DNA from: Caloranaerobacter ferrireducens
Lineage (GTDB): Bacteria; Bacillota; Clostridia; Tissierellales; Thermohalobacteraceae
Reading direction: 5' to 3'
Assembly: GCF_001730685.1 (NCBI RefSeq)
Contig: NZ_MDJR01000002.1
Location: forward strand, 244,304 to 308,303
DNA length: 64,000 nt
Shown piece by piece: positions 33,594-42,871 of the stretch. Every line of letters starts with the position of its first letter. Positions within the stretch are counted from its first letter, which is position 1. The translations under genes were made by a program, and so were the position numbers. The notes beneath the pieces are model-generated. The model was not told the DNA's origin. It ran no database searches and saw only the letters and a program-made list of their open reading frames with translations.

Positions 33594-34850
33594 ATGAATA
33601 CGAATATCAGAAAACTATTTGCATTATTTATAATTATAAGTTTAATAACCGGATGCACTCAGTCAATTTTTACAACAAAAGACAATGATACGCTACTTCA
33701 TACATTGTCTTCAGATTTATATAGAGGACGCATGATTGGTACAGAAGGGAATATTTTAGCAGAACAAAAGTTAGTTGATATCTTTAAAACTATAAGGTTA
33801 GAACCTTATGATGGAAAAAGTTACTTATATGAGTATGAGCAAACTTATTATCCTTTGGACAAGCAGAAAATTACGATGATGATAATGTTTAATAATGAAA
33901 AGTCTTATCGTTTAAAATATGGAAAAGATTTTCTAGAGAAAATTCCTATAGCCAATTTTGATATGGAATGTCCCGTAATATCAAATATAAATGAGTTGCC
34001 AGATAAAGATGTTTTTATATTAGTAGATGGAATGCAGGTAGATGATTTTGAACTTACAAAGATTATGGATTTAGAAAACATAAAAGCAGTTTTATTTAAG
34101 ACAGATGTATTAAGAAGAAATATAAGGGTATGGCCAAAAAGTAAACCTTTTTTTCAATTAGAACCGTCTATATATGATAAACTTGTTAATGCATCTAATT
34201 CAAAAGCACATATAAAAGTAGAGATGACTGAGGAAAAAATAAGAGCAAATAATGTTATAGGGAAGATAACAGGAAATGGTAATAAAGAAGCATTAATTAT
34301 ATCAGCTCATTTTGATCACGTTGGATGGGCAGGAGATACCATTTACAATGGGGCATTAGATAATGCATCTGGGATATATGCTATTACAGAATTAGCTAAG
34401 AGGTTAAAAAAATATAGTGAAAATCATTTATTTCCTAGAGACATCTATATTTGTGCTTTTAATGGTGAAGAAACGGGACTAAATGGAAGTAAGAGCTTTG
34501 TAGAATATATAAAGCAGAAATATGATAAAGTTGTTGCGATTAATTTAGATACGATTGGATTAAAAGGAGGTAAAGTTTTTGATATTGTTGGTAATCAGCA
34601 CGTGAGTGGAATGCTTATTGAATCAATAGCTAAATATTTAAACGATCGAGACATTAGGTGTAATATATTATATACAAATAATTTAGTGAGCGACCATATT
34701 GCTTTTTCTGATGCACATATACCTGCATTAACAATAGGTGAACAAGATATATCATATATTCATACAGAAAAGGATACGATAGACATTATTGATATACAGA
34801 GAATTAACAGATTAGTGAATGAGCTATTTGAATACATAATAACAGAGTAA
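33594..34850 (+). CDS. M28-family zinc aminopeptidase lipoprotein
   Basis: 418 residues. Signal peptide with lipobox LITGC at about 17-21, so lipid-anchored outside the membrane. The peptidase domain occupies about 215-415: zinc ligands in SAHFDHVG (His), GALDNASG (bridging Asp), FNGEETGLNG (catalytic Glu pair), NLDTIG and SYIHTEKDT (final His). The middle (about 100-200) likely forms a PA-like insert. Ribosome site TAGGAGG. The frame stays open after its TAA at 34848 into the next unassigned reading frame. Substrate is unknown. Confidence 0.9.
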   Translation: MNTNIRKLFALFIIISLITGCTQSIFTTKDNDTLLHTLSSDLYRGRMIGTEGNILAEQKLVDIFKTIRLEPYDGKSYLYEYEQTYYPLDKQKITMMIMFNNEKSYRLKYGKDFLEKIPIANFDMECPVISNINELPDKDVFILVDGMQVDDFELTKIMDLENIKAVLFKTDVLRRNIRVWPKSKPFFQLEPSIYDKLVNASNSKAHIKVEMTEEKIRANNVIGKITGNGNKEALIISAHFDHVGWAGDTIYNGALDNASGIYAITELAKRLKKYSENHLFPRDIYICAFNGEETGLNGSKSFVEYIKQKYDKVVAINLDTIGLKGGKVFDIVGNQHVSGMLIESIAKYLNDRDIRCNILYTNNLVSDHIAFSDAHIPALTIGEQDISYIHTEKDTIDIIDIQRINRLVNELFEYIITE

Positions 34851-34874
34851 GATAAAATATTTGATAATGAAAAC

Positions 34875-35579
34875 TTGTTCGAATGTAAAGAACATATTTC
34901 AAACGAAGCAGAAGAAGAATTTGATGAAAAATATCAAGCTTTTTATCAAGAACAAATAACAAATGTTCCTTTTGATAAATACAAGGTAGTAAAATATGAT
35001 GGTAATGGTATATTTATTTATAATATAAACAAAATTTTCTATTCTGTTGATGAAGTGAATTCTATTTATGATAAATTACATATTGAAGAAAATTATAGTG
35101 GATATGAACTTTGTTTTATAAATATTACAGATTTATCATGTCCTGATGTAGATTATGAAGCGATTGAGTTAAATAAGTTATATGACCGTCAATTATCTAT
35201 AGAAACTATTGAAAGATTAAAATTAATATATAAGAATAAAAATAAAGAAACGAAGGGATTTTATGTTGCTATTAGTACATTGCCAATTTCATTATCACAA
35301 TTATCACAAGATAATCCTTTTGAAACTAAAACAATTTATGTCGGTAACAGAGCATATACTATCTTATATGATAAGAATACTAATATTGTATGGGAAATAA
35401 ATTTTAAAGTAAATGATGAATTACATATATCTTTATTAAGAGGAGAGATTATTGAGAGAGAAAATCCAGTAATAAAATCTGATATGAAAGTTGACAATAT
35501 AGAAGATATTAAGAGATTTATTAAATTTGTTGATGTTTCTAAATTAACTAATTATAAATTTCAACAAAATCTACCTTAA
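34875..35579 (+). CDS. Unknown protein, start unclear; possibly a gene remnant
   Basis: A 234-codon open frame without a recognisable family. It runs in the same frame as the M28 peptidase and is open from its stop codon (34848-34850); the first possible start is TTG 34875 with no visible ribosome site. Content is acidic and tyrosine-rich, no signal peptide or membrane segment; a stretch like IYVGNRAYTILYDKNTNIVWEINF looks like a real beta-rich domain. The last six residues (FQQNLP) are encoded by a partial family B repeat. It may be a 5'-truncated gene, or a C-terminal extension cut off from the peptidase by a stop. Real coding history likely; expression uncertain. Confidence 0.45.
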   Translation: MFECKEHISNEAEEEFDEKYQAFYQEQITNVPFDKYKVVKYDGNGIFIYNINKIFYSVDEVNSIYDKLHIEENYSGYELCFINITDLSCPDVDYEAIELNKLYDRQLSIETIERLKLIYKNKNKETKGFYVAISTLPISLSQLSQDNPFETKTIYVGNRAYTILYDKNTNIVWEINFKVNDELHISLLRGEIIERENPVIKSDMKVDNIEDIKRFIKFVDVSKLTNYKFQQNLP

Positions 35580-35603
35580 TTCATTTAAATCGAAGATTTT
35601 ATT
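35557..35603 (+). repeat. Family B repeat, copy B2 (partial)
   Basis: Only the second hairpin of the family is present (CAAAATCTACC..CGAAGATTTTATT). It overlaps the 3' end of the unknown reading frame and provides its stop codon. Confidence 0.6.
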
Positions 35604-35637
35604 CCAGTAATGAATGATTTTTATTATATGTAAATCA

Positions 35638-35666
35638 AGTAGCAGAAATTGTAATTTCTGCTACTT
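35638..35666. terminator. Terminator of the NMT1-type binding protein gene (minus strand)
   Basis: AGTAGCAGAAATT-GT-AATTTCTGCTACT, a near-perfect hairpin overlapping the minus-strand stop codon. Confidence 0.75.
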
Positions 35667-36665
35667 AATAGTTTCAATAGCTTTTTTAGCAAATTCAGTT
35701 GTTACTATTTTATCATAAGGAGCTCTTTTATCAAGTTCTCCAGCTAATTCCATGATATGCATTAGATGATCTAGACCTTCTTTTGTTAGTACAGGGTCAG
35801 GTTTCCAAGTATCTTGCTCTTTATATCTATTGATAACTGTAACTAGAAGTTCCTTATCTGCATCTGGGAAATGAGGTTGTATAGCTTCTGCAACTTCTTC
35901 AGAAGAATGATTTTGTACCCAAAGCATACCTTTATAGATTGCGTTTGTAAAGCCTTGAATTATGTCTGGATTTTTTTCAATATAGCTTTTTTTAGCACAG
36001 TATACTGTATATGGGATATAACCTCCTTCTTTACCTATTGAAGCAACTATATAACCTTTACCTTCTTTTTCCATCATTGAAGCGGTTGGTTCAAAGAGGG
36101 TTGTATAGTCTCCTTCTCCACTTGTAAATGCTCCTGCCATCATTGCAAATTGTATATCAGTACGTACATTTACATCTTTTCCAGGTTGAAGACCGTGTTT
36201 TTTGAGTACATATTCTAGAGTCATTTCAGGAACTCCACCTTTTCTTCCACCAAGTATAGTTTTCCCTTTTAGTTTTTCAAATGAAAAATTAGGATCCTTT
36301 TCTCTGCCTACTAGGAAAGAACCATCTTTTTGAGTTAATTGAGCAAAATTAATAGCATAGTCCTTTTTACCTTGATTATACACATAGATTGATGCTTCTG
36401 GTCCCATAAAACCTATATCAGCTTGATCACTTAGTAATGCAGCCATTGATTTATCTGCACCTTTACCATTAGTTAATTCTATTTTAATACCTTCTTCTTC
36501 AAAGAAACCTTTTGTTAACGCTACATATTGTGGAGCATAGAAAACAGAATGTGTAACTTCAACTAGTCTTACAGTTTTAAGTTCTTCTTTTTGACAACCT
36601 ATTAATAAACTAGATATTATAAGTATGGATATTAAAAGTAGAGAAAAGCTTTTTGCTAATTTCAT
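35661..36665 (-). CDS. NMT1/SsuA-type ABC transporter substrate-binding lipoprotein
   Basis: 334 residues. Signal peptide with lipobox LLIGC (about residues 20-24), then an NMT1/ThiY-like binding fold: FYAPQYVALTKGFFEEEGIKIEL, and GKGADKSMAALLSDQADIGFMGPEA. Such proteins bind pyrimidines, sulfonates or nitrate-related ligands; the residues do not tell me which. No permease or ATPase gene is adjacent, so it is an orphan unless its partners are elsewhere. ATG 36665 with AAGGGGG upstream. Flanked by a hairpin terminator and a family B repeat. Confidence 0.85.
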   Translation of the reverse strand: MKLAKSFSLLLISILIISSLLIGCQKEELKTVRLVEVTHSVFYAPQYVALTKGFFEEEGIKIELTNGKGADKSMAALLSDQADIGFMGPEASIYVYNQGKKDYAINFAQLTQKDGSFLVGREKDPNFSFEKLKGKTILGGRKGGVPEMTLEYVLKKHGLQPGKDVNVRTDIQFAMMAGAFTSGEGDYTTLFEPTASMMEKEGKGYIVASIGKEGGYIPYTVYCAKKSYIEKNPDIIQGFTNAIYKGMLWVQNHSSEEVAEAIQPHFPDADKELLVTVINRYKEQDTWKPDPVLTKEGLDHLMHIMELAGELDKRAPYDKIVTTEFAKKAIETIK

Positions 36666-36856
36666 ATTAATCCCCCTTAAGTTTTTGGTTTAAAATTATT
36701 ATATTCAGTTGCAATTTCAACTGTTACACATGCAATTGAAAATATATTTAAATAAAATCTTAGATTATGCAGGAATTTTTAATGTAAAGTGCAAATAATT
36801 ATATTAAGCAAAGTAAATGGGTAACATAGTTCTTGTACATATATTAATAATTATTT

Positions 36857-36968
36857 ATAATCTATAGGGAATTATGTTCCTTATTAAATTGAGAATAATT
36901 TTGAATATAATTTCCGTAATGGATATGGGCAAAATCTTCCTTAATTTATTTGAATCGAAGATTTTGTT
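36857..36968 (+). repeat. Family B double-hairpin repeat, copy B3
   Basis: 112 bp, ATAATCTATAGGG to AAGATTTTGTT; internal TATAATTTCCGTAATGGAT matches B4-B8. The remaining part of the 36666-37043 gap shows nothing that I recognise except AT-rich promoter-like sequence before pgsA. Confidence 0.8.
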
Positions 36969-37043
36969 ATAATATTGTATGTAGGCCTTTTGGTATTCAT
37001 TGGAAATAACAGCATTATCATATTTTAACAGAAGAGGTGTATT

Positions 37044-37592
37044 ATGAACATACCTAATATACTCACAACAATTAGGTTTTTATTTATACCAATTTTTATA
37101 GTTATTTTCTATTCATCAATAGAGAATAATATATTATATGCTACATATATTTTTATATTGGCTGGAATTACTGATGTTTTAGATGGATATATTGCTAGAA
37201 AATATAATATGGTAACTAAGTGGGGAGCTGCGCTTGATCCTTTAGCAGATAAGCTTATGCAGATTACTGTTTTAGTGTGCTTTACAGATAAAAAATATTT
37301 ACCATTATGGGTTATTACAGTTATAGGTATAAAAGAAATTTTGATGATATTAGGAGGATTATTTTTATATTATTTCGTTGATAAAACTGTTATTCCAGCT
37401 AATAAATATGGTAAGATAGCAACAGTATCATTTTATATTGCGATTTTATCTATCGCTTTTAAAGTAAATAAATTAATAAGCTTTTTACTTGTTTCAGTAG
37501 CAGTTGTACTTACGATTGTAGCATTTATTAACTATTTGATTGGATTTAGAGAAATAAATCGTACAAATAAGGAAAAAAGCATTGACAAATAA
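37044..37592 (+). CDS. pgsA: CDP-diacylglycerol-glycerol-3-phosphate 3-phosphatidyltransferase
   Basis: Membrane enzyme making phosphatidylglycerol phosphate. 182 residues with about five hydrophobic helices. The CDP-alcohol phosphotransferase motif is complete: DVLDGYIARKYN followed by GAALDPLADK. N-terminal NIPNILTTIRFLFIPIF is typical of PgsA. Ribosome site AGAAGAGGTG. A promoter for the valS T-box overlaps its 3' end (37582-37609). Confidence 0.92.
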   Translation: MNIPNILTTIRFLFIPIFIVIFYSSIENNILYATYIFILAGITDVLDGYIARKYNMVTKWGAALDPLADKLMQITVLVCFTDKKYLPLWVITVIGIKEILMILGGLFLYYFVDKTVIPANKYGKIATVSFYIAILSIAFKVNKLISFLLVSVAVVLTIVAFINYLIGFREINRTNKEKSIDK

Positions 37593-37609
37593 GATAATTA
37601 TTATATAAT
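37582..37609 (+). promoter_or_regulatory. Promoter of the valS T-box transcript
   Basis: TTGACA at 37582-37587 and TATAAT at 37604-37609, 16-base spacer, overlapping the pgsA stop codon. Confidence 0.75.
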
Positions 37610-37639
37610 ATATTAAAAATTAGGTGCTAGGTACTGGTT

Positions 37640-37891
37640 AAAATATAAGATAAAAGCGTTGAAGGAGAGGAGTAGGTAAACAACCTTCAAGAGAGCGAAA
37701 CCCATTGGCTGGAAGGTTTTGCAAGGCAATGTTTACTGAAGGTAGCTCTGGAGCTTCTAGGCTGAACTTAAGTAGGCCTGGACGGTTTTACCGTTATTTA
37801 AATGAGAGCCAGATATACCTTTAATATCTGGAAATAAGGTGGTACCGCGAAAATACCCTTCGTCCTTATGTTTGGATGAAGGGTTTTTTAT
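37640..37891 (+). promoter_or_regulatory. T-box leader upstream of valS
   Basis: T-box riboswitch: GGAGAGGAGTAGGT in stem I, ACTGAAGGTAGC in the specifier loop with a candidate valine codon GTA at 37742-37744, T-box AAGGTGGTACCGCG (about 37837-37849) and a terminator ACCCTTC..GAAGGGT plus T-run (about 37855-37890). It senses uncharged tRNA-Val if the specifier is read correctly. A 56-codon gene lies between it and valS. Confidence 0.9.
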
Positions 37892-37931
37892 TGGGAATTG
37901 AAAGGATTTTGCACTTAAAGGAAGTGATTAT

Positions 37932-38102
37932 ATGTTTAAATTAGGAGGAGCTTTATTTATAATAAGTGGATTAATTGTATTTGGTTCTGATTTATATTTT
38001 AAAAAGGGTAAAATAAAAACTCTGAAAGGCTTATTAAAAATAAAAATATTTGGACTATTTTTATCAATTTTAGGAGCATTATTAATGTTTTATGGTAAAT
38101 AG
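37932..38102 (+). CDS. Small two-helix membrane protein between T-box and valS
   Basis: 56 residues: MFKLGGALFIISGLIVFGSD, a lysine-rich loop (KKGKIKTLKGLLKIK), then a second hydrophobic helix ending LLMFYGK. AAAGGAAGTGAT ribosome site about 6 bases before ATG 37932. The frame is complete, with predicted helices at about 5-20 and 38-53. No family recognised. Its place after the T-box terminator and before valS means it should be induced with valS on valine-tRNA shortage. Confidence 0.65.
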   Translation: MFKLGGALFIISGLIVFGSDLYFKKGKIKTLKGLLKIKIFGLFLSILGALLMFYGK

Positions 38103-38226
38103 ATAAATATCAATAACAAAAGTTTTATGAATAGTTAACACCTTTAGTCTTTAGCTTTTTACTTTCTGGTTTGACGAATAGCGAATGGCGAAAGACCAAT
38201 GACGATAATTATGAGGAGGGAAAAGT

Positions 38227-40875
38227 ATGGAAAGAAATTTAGCGAAAAAGTATAATCCAAAGGATTTTGAAGAAAGAATTTATAACTATTGGAATGAAAA
38301 TAATTATTTTAGAGCTGAAGTTAATGAAGAAAAAGAACCATTTACTATTATGATGCCACCACCTAATGTTACTGGTAGTCTACATATGGGGCATGCTTTA
38401 AACGGTACTTTACAGGATATTTTAATAAGATGGAAACGAATGGAAGGTTATGAAGCTTTGTGGCTACCAGGTACTGATCATGCAAGTATTTCAACAGAGG
38501 CTAAAGTTGTAGCTAAAATACGCTCTGAAGGTAAGACAAAAGAGCAAATAGGTAGAGAAAAGTTTTTAGAGGAAGCTTGGGATTGGACAGAAAAGTATGG
38601 TGGCAATATAAGAAAACAATTAAGAAAACTTGGAGTTTCTTGTGACTGGTCAAGAGAAAGATTTACTTTAGATGAGGGGTTAAGCAAAGCTGTTGAAGAA
38701 GTTTTCATAAGATTATACGAAAAAGGTTTAATTTATAGAGGGAATAGAATTATAAATTGGTGTCCAAGTTGTAAGACAGCTATTTCAGATGCTGAAGTAG
38801 AACATGAAGAAAAGCAAGGCAAGTTATGGCATATTAAATATCCTGTTAAAGATAGCGATGAGTATATTGTTATTGCTACTACTAGACCTGAAACTATGCT
38901 TGGCGACGTAGCAGTTGCTGTAAATCCAGAAGATGAAAGATATAAGCATTTAATTGGAAAGAAATTGATATTACCTCTAGTTAATAGAGAAATACCTGTT
39001 ATAGCAGATGAATATGTAGAAATGGAATTTGGTACTGGAGCTGTTAAAATAACTCCAGCACATGACCCAAATGATTTTGAGGTGGGATTAAGACACAATT
39101 TAGAGCAAATAAAAGTGATGAATGATGATGCAAGCATTAATGAATTAGGTGGTAAATATCAAGGAATGGATAGATATGAAGCGAGAAAAGCAATAGTTAA
39201 GGATTTGGAAGATAGAGGTTATCTTGTAAAAATTGAAGACCATAATCATAATGTAGGTCATTGTGAAAGATGTAATACTGTTGTTGAGCCTATCATATCA
39301 AAACAGTGGTTTGTAAAAATGGAACCTTTAGCTAAGCCAGCATTAAAAGCATATAGAGAAGGAAGATTTAGATTTATACCAGAAAGATTTGGTAAGATAT
39401 ATGTTCATTGGTTAGAAAATATTAGAGATTGGTGTATTTCAAGACAGCTTTGGTGGGGACATAGATTACCTGTATATTACTGCCAAGACTGCGGGGAAGT
39501 TATAGTTTCAAGACAAGAACCTGAAAGCTGTCCTAAATGTGAAAGTACAAATATTAAGCAAGACCCTGATACTTTAGATACATGGTTCTCATCTGCTTTA
39601 TGGCCATTTTCAACTTTAGGATGGCCTGAAGATACGCCAGAACTTAAATATTTCTATCCAACAGATGTGTTGGTAACAGGTTATGATATTATTTTCTTCT
39701 GGGTAGTTAGAATGGTATTTTCAGGATTAGAACATATGGGAGATATTCCGTTTAAAAATGTTTTAATTAACGGTTTGGTTAGAGATTCATTAGGAAGAAA
39801 GATGAGTAAATCATTAGGTAATGGTATTGATCCACTTGAAATAATAGATAAGTATGGTGCTGATGCTTTAAGATTTACATTAATTACTGGAAACACACCA
39901 GGAAACGATATGAGATTCCATATGGAAAGAGTTGAAGCTAGTAGAAACTTTGCAAATAAGTTATGGAATGCGTCAAGATTTGTTTTAATGAATCTAGGTG
40001 AAGAGTTAATCGAGTATGATTTAGCATTTAATTCACTAAAAGAAGAAGATAAATGGATAATATCTAGAGTTAATAAGGTAGCAAAGGAAGTTACAGAGAA
40101 CTTAACGAAATTTGAATTGGGTATTGCAGCTCAAAAGATATATGATTTTATTTGGAGTGAATATTGCGATTGGTATATTGAAATGGTAAAACCTCGTTTA
40201 TATGGTGATGATGAAGCAAGCAAGAATACTGCAAGATATGTGCTATTATACGTATTAAAAGACCTTCTAAAATTATTGCATCCATTTATGCCATTTATTA
40301 CAGAGGAAATTTGGCAACACTTACCAAATACAGAAAGCAGTTTAATAATAGCAAAATGGCCTGTATATAAAGAAGAATATAATTTTGAAAAATCTGAGAG
40401 AAGAATTGGTTTTATAATGGAGGCTGTAAAGAATATCAGAAATATAAGGGCAGAAATGAATGTAGCTCCTTCTAAAAAGGCTAAAGTGATATTTGTAACT
40501 AACAACAATGATATTAAGAATATGCTAAGCGAAGGAGAGATTTATTTTACTACTCTTGCAGGAGCTTCAAGTATAGAAATTAGAGATAATAAAGATGGTA
40601 TAGGTGAAGATGCGATGTCAGCTGTAGTAGAAGATTGTGAAATATATTTACCTTTAGAAGAACTAGTTGATATTGCAAAAGAAATAGAAAGATTAGAAAA
40701 AGAAAAAGAGAGATTAGAAGGGGAATTAAAAAGAGTAAGAAACAAGTTATCTAATGAAGGATTTATAAGCAAGGCACCTAAGCATATAGTTGATAAAGAA
40801 AGAGAAAAAGAAGCTAAGTATCAAAATATGATGGAAAAAGTGCTTGAAAGATTGGAAAGTTTAAAGAGAAAATAG
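38227..40875 (+). CDS. valS: Valyl-tRNA synthetase
   Basis: Class Ia synthetase, 882 residues, full length. HIGH motif in [17 protein letters not shown], editing domain (about 180-350) with [10 protein letters not shown], zinc-like cysteines in YYCQDCGEV and SCPKCES, KMSKS in [11 protein letters not shown], and a C-terminal coiled coil (about 800-880, rich in [20 protein letters not shown]). ATG 38227 with GAGGAGGG upstream. Under T-box control through the leader at 37640-37891. Terminator hairpin follows. Confidence 0.97.
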   Translation: MERNLAKKYNPKDFEERIYNYWNENNYFRAEVNEEKEPFTIMMPPPNVTGSLHMGHALNGTLQDILIRWKRMEGYEALWLPGTDHASISTEAKVVAKIRSEGKTKEQIGREKFLEEAWDWTEKYGGNIRKQLRKLGVSCDWSRERFTLDEGLSKAVEEVFIRLYEKGLIYRGNRIINWCPSCKTAISDAEVEHEEKQGKLWHIKYPVKDSDEYIVIATTRPETMLGDVAVAVNPEDERYKHLIGKKLILPLVNREIPVIADEYVEMEFGTGAVKITPAHDPNDFEVGLRHNLEQIKVMNDDASINELGGKYQGMDRYEARKAIVKDLEDRGYLVKIEDHNHNVGHCERCNTVVEPIISKQWFVKMEPLAKPALKAYREGRFRFIPERFGKIYVHWLENIRDWCISRQLWWGHRLPVYYCQDCGEVIVSRQEPESCPKCESTNIKQDPDTLDTWFSSALWPFSTLGWPEDTPELKYFYPTDVLVTGYDIIFFWVVRMVFSGLEHMGDIPFKNVLINGLVRDSLGRKMSKSLGNGIDPLEIIDKYGADALRFTLITGNTPGNDMRFHMERVEASRNFANKLWNASRFVLMNLGEELIEYDLAFNSLKEEDKWIISRVNKVAKEVTENLTKFELGIAAQKIYDFIWSEYCDWYIEMVKPRLYGDDEASKNTARYVLLYVLKDLLKLLHPFMPFITEEIWQHLPNTESSLIIAKWPVYKEEYNFEKSERRIGFIMEAVKNIRNIRAEMNVAPSKKAKVIFVTNNNDIKNMLSEGEIYFTTLAGASSIEIRDNKDGIGEDAMSAVVEDCEIYLPLEELVDIAKEIERLEKEKERLEGELKRVRNKLSNEGFISKAPKHIVDKEREKEAKYQNMMEKVLERLESLKRK

Positions 40876-40881
40876 AGAAAA

Positions 40882-40908
40882 GCTAAGACTCCTTAATGGG
40901 GTCTTAGC
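40882..40908 (+). terminator. Terminator hairpin after valS, left of repeat A4
   Basis: GCTAAGACTCC-TTAAT-GGGGTCTTAGC; no T-run follows, because repeat A4 begins two bases later. A related hairpin stands at 41153-41177. Confidence 0.65.
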
Positions 40909-40909
40909 T

Positions 40910-41150
40910 TGTTGATAAATTAAATTATTCATGAAAATAACGCTCATGCGAAAGAATTTAGAAAAAACTAAAGGCTCAAATTTTTAGAAAATCCTAACGC
41001 ACCTAATCAAGACGTCCTGTCTTGTAGGATGCTGGCTTAGCGTCCTGCTAAGCTTACGGATTTTCTTCAAAATTTTCACCTAGTTTTTTAAACTAAATTC
41101 TTTCAAGCATTCGCTTTTATTTTCATAGATATAAAAAAAGTTTGTTTACA
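40910..41150 (+). repeat. Family A palindromic element, copy A4 (complete)
   Basis: 241 bp, TGTTGATAAA to TTTGTTTACA. Inner hairpins AAGAC-GTCCT-GTCTT (41009-41023) and GGCTTAGC-GTCCT-GCTAAGC (41034-41053). Almost identical to A3 in its left and central parts. Flanked on both sides by related hairpins (40882-40908 and 41153-41177). Confidence 0.85.
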
Positions 41151-41152
41151 GC

Positions 41153-41177
41153 CTGAGACTCCTGTTAAGAGTCTTAG
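41153..41177 (+). terminator. Right copy of the duplicated hairpin flanking repeat A4
   Basis: CTGAGACTCC-TGTTA-AGAGTCTTAG resembles the valS terminator at 40882-40908 but differs at several positions and lacks a T-run, so it is probably not functional as a terminator. Confidence 0.5.
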
Positions 41178-41204
41178 CTTATAAATAATTTGGGGAGTGA
41201 GATG

Positions 41205-42500
41205 ATGAACTATAAAGAGGCGTTAGAATATATTCATGGCACAAGAAAATTTGGAAGTAAATTAGGACTTGAAAATATAAGGATTTTACTAGATTTATTG
41301 GGCAATCCCCATAAAGGTTTAAAAATAATACATGTAGCAGGGACTAATGGTAAAGGTTCAACTTCATCTTATATTTCGACTATATTGACTGAGGCTGGTT
41401 ATAAAGTAGGATTATTCACTTCGCCATATTTAGAGAGGTTTACAGAAAGAATTAGAATAAATGGTATAGAAATTGAAGATGAAAGGTTAGCTCAAGTTAC
41501 TACAAAAGTTAAAGAGAAAGTTGAAGAAATGGTAAAAAAAGGTTATAATCATCCTACTGAATTTGAAATAGTAACTGCGATAGCTTTTGTTTATTATAAA
41601 GAAGAAAAAGTTGATTTTGTAGTACTTGAAGTTGGGTTGGGTGGAAGATATGATTCTACCAATATTATTGAAAATCCATTGGTTTCGGTTTTAACTCCAA
41701 TTTCATTAGATCATAAGGATATACTTGGAGATACTATAGAAAAAATTGCCTGGGAAAAGGCAGGAATAATAAAAGAAAATGGACTTGTTATAAGCCATCC
41801 TCAAGTAGATGAAGCACAAAAAGTTATTGAGGATGTTGTTAAGGATAAGAATAGTAAGCTTATAATAGCACCTGTTGAAGATATAGAAGTAATTGAATGT
41901 ACGGAACTAGGCAGTAAATTTAATTTTAAATTTAACGAAAAGACTCTTAAAAATCTTAAGATTAATCTTATAGGAGAGCATCAAATAAATAATGCTTGTG
42001 TTGCTTTAACAGTTATATTTATTTTATTAGAAAATAAATATGTAGATATTAATGAAGATAGTATTAGAAGAGGTTTATTAAAAACTAAGTGGAAAGGTAG
42101 ATTAGAAATATTAAGACGTAATCCGACATTTGTCATAGATGGTGCACATAATTTAGCAGGAGCAAATTCTTTAAAAAAGTCTATCAAGGAACTTTTTAAA
42201 TATAATAAATTAATTCTAGGCATTGGAATACTTGGCGATAAAGAAGTTAATAGTATATTGAATGAATTAGTTCCTCTAGCAGATGAAATTATTATTACAG
42301 AGGCAAATAATCCAAGAAAACTTGCGGCAGAAAAATTAGCAAATATTATTGAGAATTTTAATAAGAAATATTTAATTGAAAAAGATATAAAGAAAGCTGT
42401 AAATAAAGCTTTGGATAAGGCAGAAGAAGATGATCTTATATTATTTTCAGGCTCTTTATATTTAATAGGTGATGTCAGAAAAATTATTATGAATGATTAG
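41205..42500 (+). CDS. folC: Bifunctional folylpolyglutamate / dihydrofolate synthase
   Basis: Adds glutamate to dihydropteroate and/or folates. 431 residues in the Mur-ligase fold: P-loop VAGTNGKGSTSSYIS, LFTSPYLERFTERI, EVGLGGRYDSTN, SLDHKDILGDT and the C-terminal domain VIDGAHNLAGANS. Start choice: ATG 41205 or 41202 with GGGGAGTGAG upstream; TTG 41190 overlaps the ribosome site and is rejected. Co-directional with valS, separated by repeat A4. Confidence 0.93.
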   Translation: MNYKEALEYIHGTRKFGSKLGLENIRILLDLLGNPHKGLKIIHVAGTNGKGSTSSYISTILTEAGYKVGLFTSPYLERFTERIRINGIEIEDERLAQVTTKVKEKVEEMVKKGYNHPTEFEIVTAIAFVYYKEEKVDFVVLEVGLGGRYDSTNIIENPLVSVLTPISLDHKDILGDTIEKIAWEKAGIIKENGLVISHPQVDEAQKVIEDVVKDKNSKLIIAPVEDIEVIECTELGSKFNFKFNEKTLKNLKINLIGEHQINNACVALTVIFILLENKYVDINEDSIRRGLLKTKWKGRLEILRRNPTFVIDGAHNLAGANSLKKSIKELFKYNKLILGIGILGDKEVNSILNELVPLADEIIITEANNPRKLAAEKLANIIENFNKKYLIEKDIKKAVNKALDKAEEDDLILFSGSLYLIGDVRKIIMND

Positions 42501-42511
42501 TTATTATTTTT

Positions 42512-42549
42512 CTCCCATTGAATAAAATATATATATATTCAAGTGGGAG
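42512..42549 (+). promoter_or_regulatory. Hairpin masking the ribosome site of the next small gene
   Basis: CTCCCA/TGGGAG plus TTGAATA/TATTCAA (one bulged G at 42543) form a 13-bp stem with an 11-base loop. The ribosome site GGGAGG (42545-42550) of the gene at 42557 lies in the right arm. There is no T-run, so a simple terminator is less likely. Confidence 0.6.
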
Positions 42550-42556
42550 GTTGGTT

Positions 42557-42781
42557 ATGTCTGAAACAGGGTACAAACCATATAAAAATTTAGAAGATTA
42601 TGTTTTACTAGAAGAGGCTTATTCGAAAATGGAAAAACTAAGGCTTTTATCATCATTAGATGATGAAGAAAAATACTGGGAAGAAGCTAATGAGTTTAAT
42701 GAACTGATTATTGAGATAAAAAGAAGAAATATAACAATTGATAAAGAAGTATGGATTAAAAAAATAATAATTGATATATAA
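42557..42781 (+). CDS. Small acidic protein, unknown function
   Basis: 74 residues from ATG 42557, 6 bases after GGGAGG; the longer frame from 42518 would run through the hairpin and is rejected. The protein is helical and charged (LEEAYSKMEKLRLLSSLDDEEKYWEEANEFNELIIEIKRR), with no signal peptide. I do not recognise it. The ribosome site is locked in a hairpin, and the next gene (42872) shows the same arrangement, suggesting shared control of the pair. Confidence 0.6.
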   Translation: MSETGYKPYKNLEDYVLLEEAYSKMEKLRLLSSLDDEEKYWEEANEFNELIIEIKRRNITIDKEVWIKKIIIDI

Positions 42782-42794
42782 TTATAATTTAATT

Positions 42795-42865
42795 AATCAC
42801 CTCTATTCACCCTTATTATTAAATGTGCATAAACTGATATAAGGGCGAGCAAGACAGAGGTGATT
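42795..42865 (+). promoter_or_regulatory. Structured leader masking the ribosome site of the beta-propeller gene
   Basis: Perfect 10-bp pairing AATCACCTCT (42795-42804) with AGAGGTGATT (42856-42865), plus inner CCCTTAT (42810-42816) with ATAAGGG (42839-42845). The ribosome site GAGGTGAT sits in the outer right arm. TATTTTT follows, so it could also act as a terminator for the upstream gene. Confidence 0.6.
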
Positions 42866-42871
42866 ATTTTT

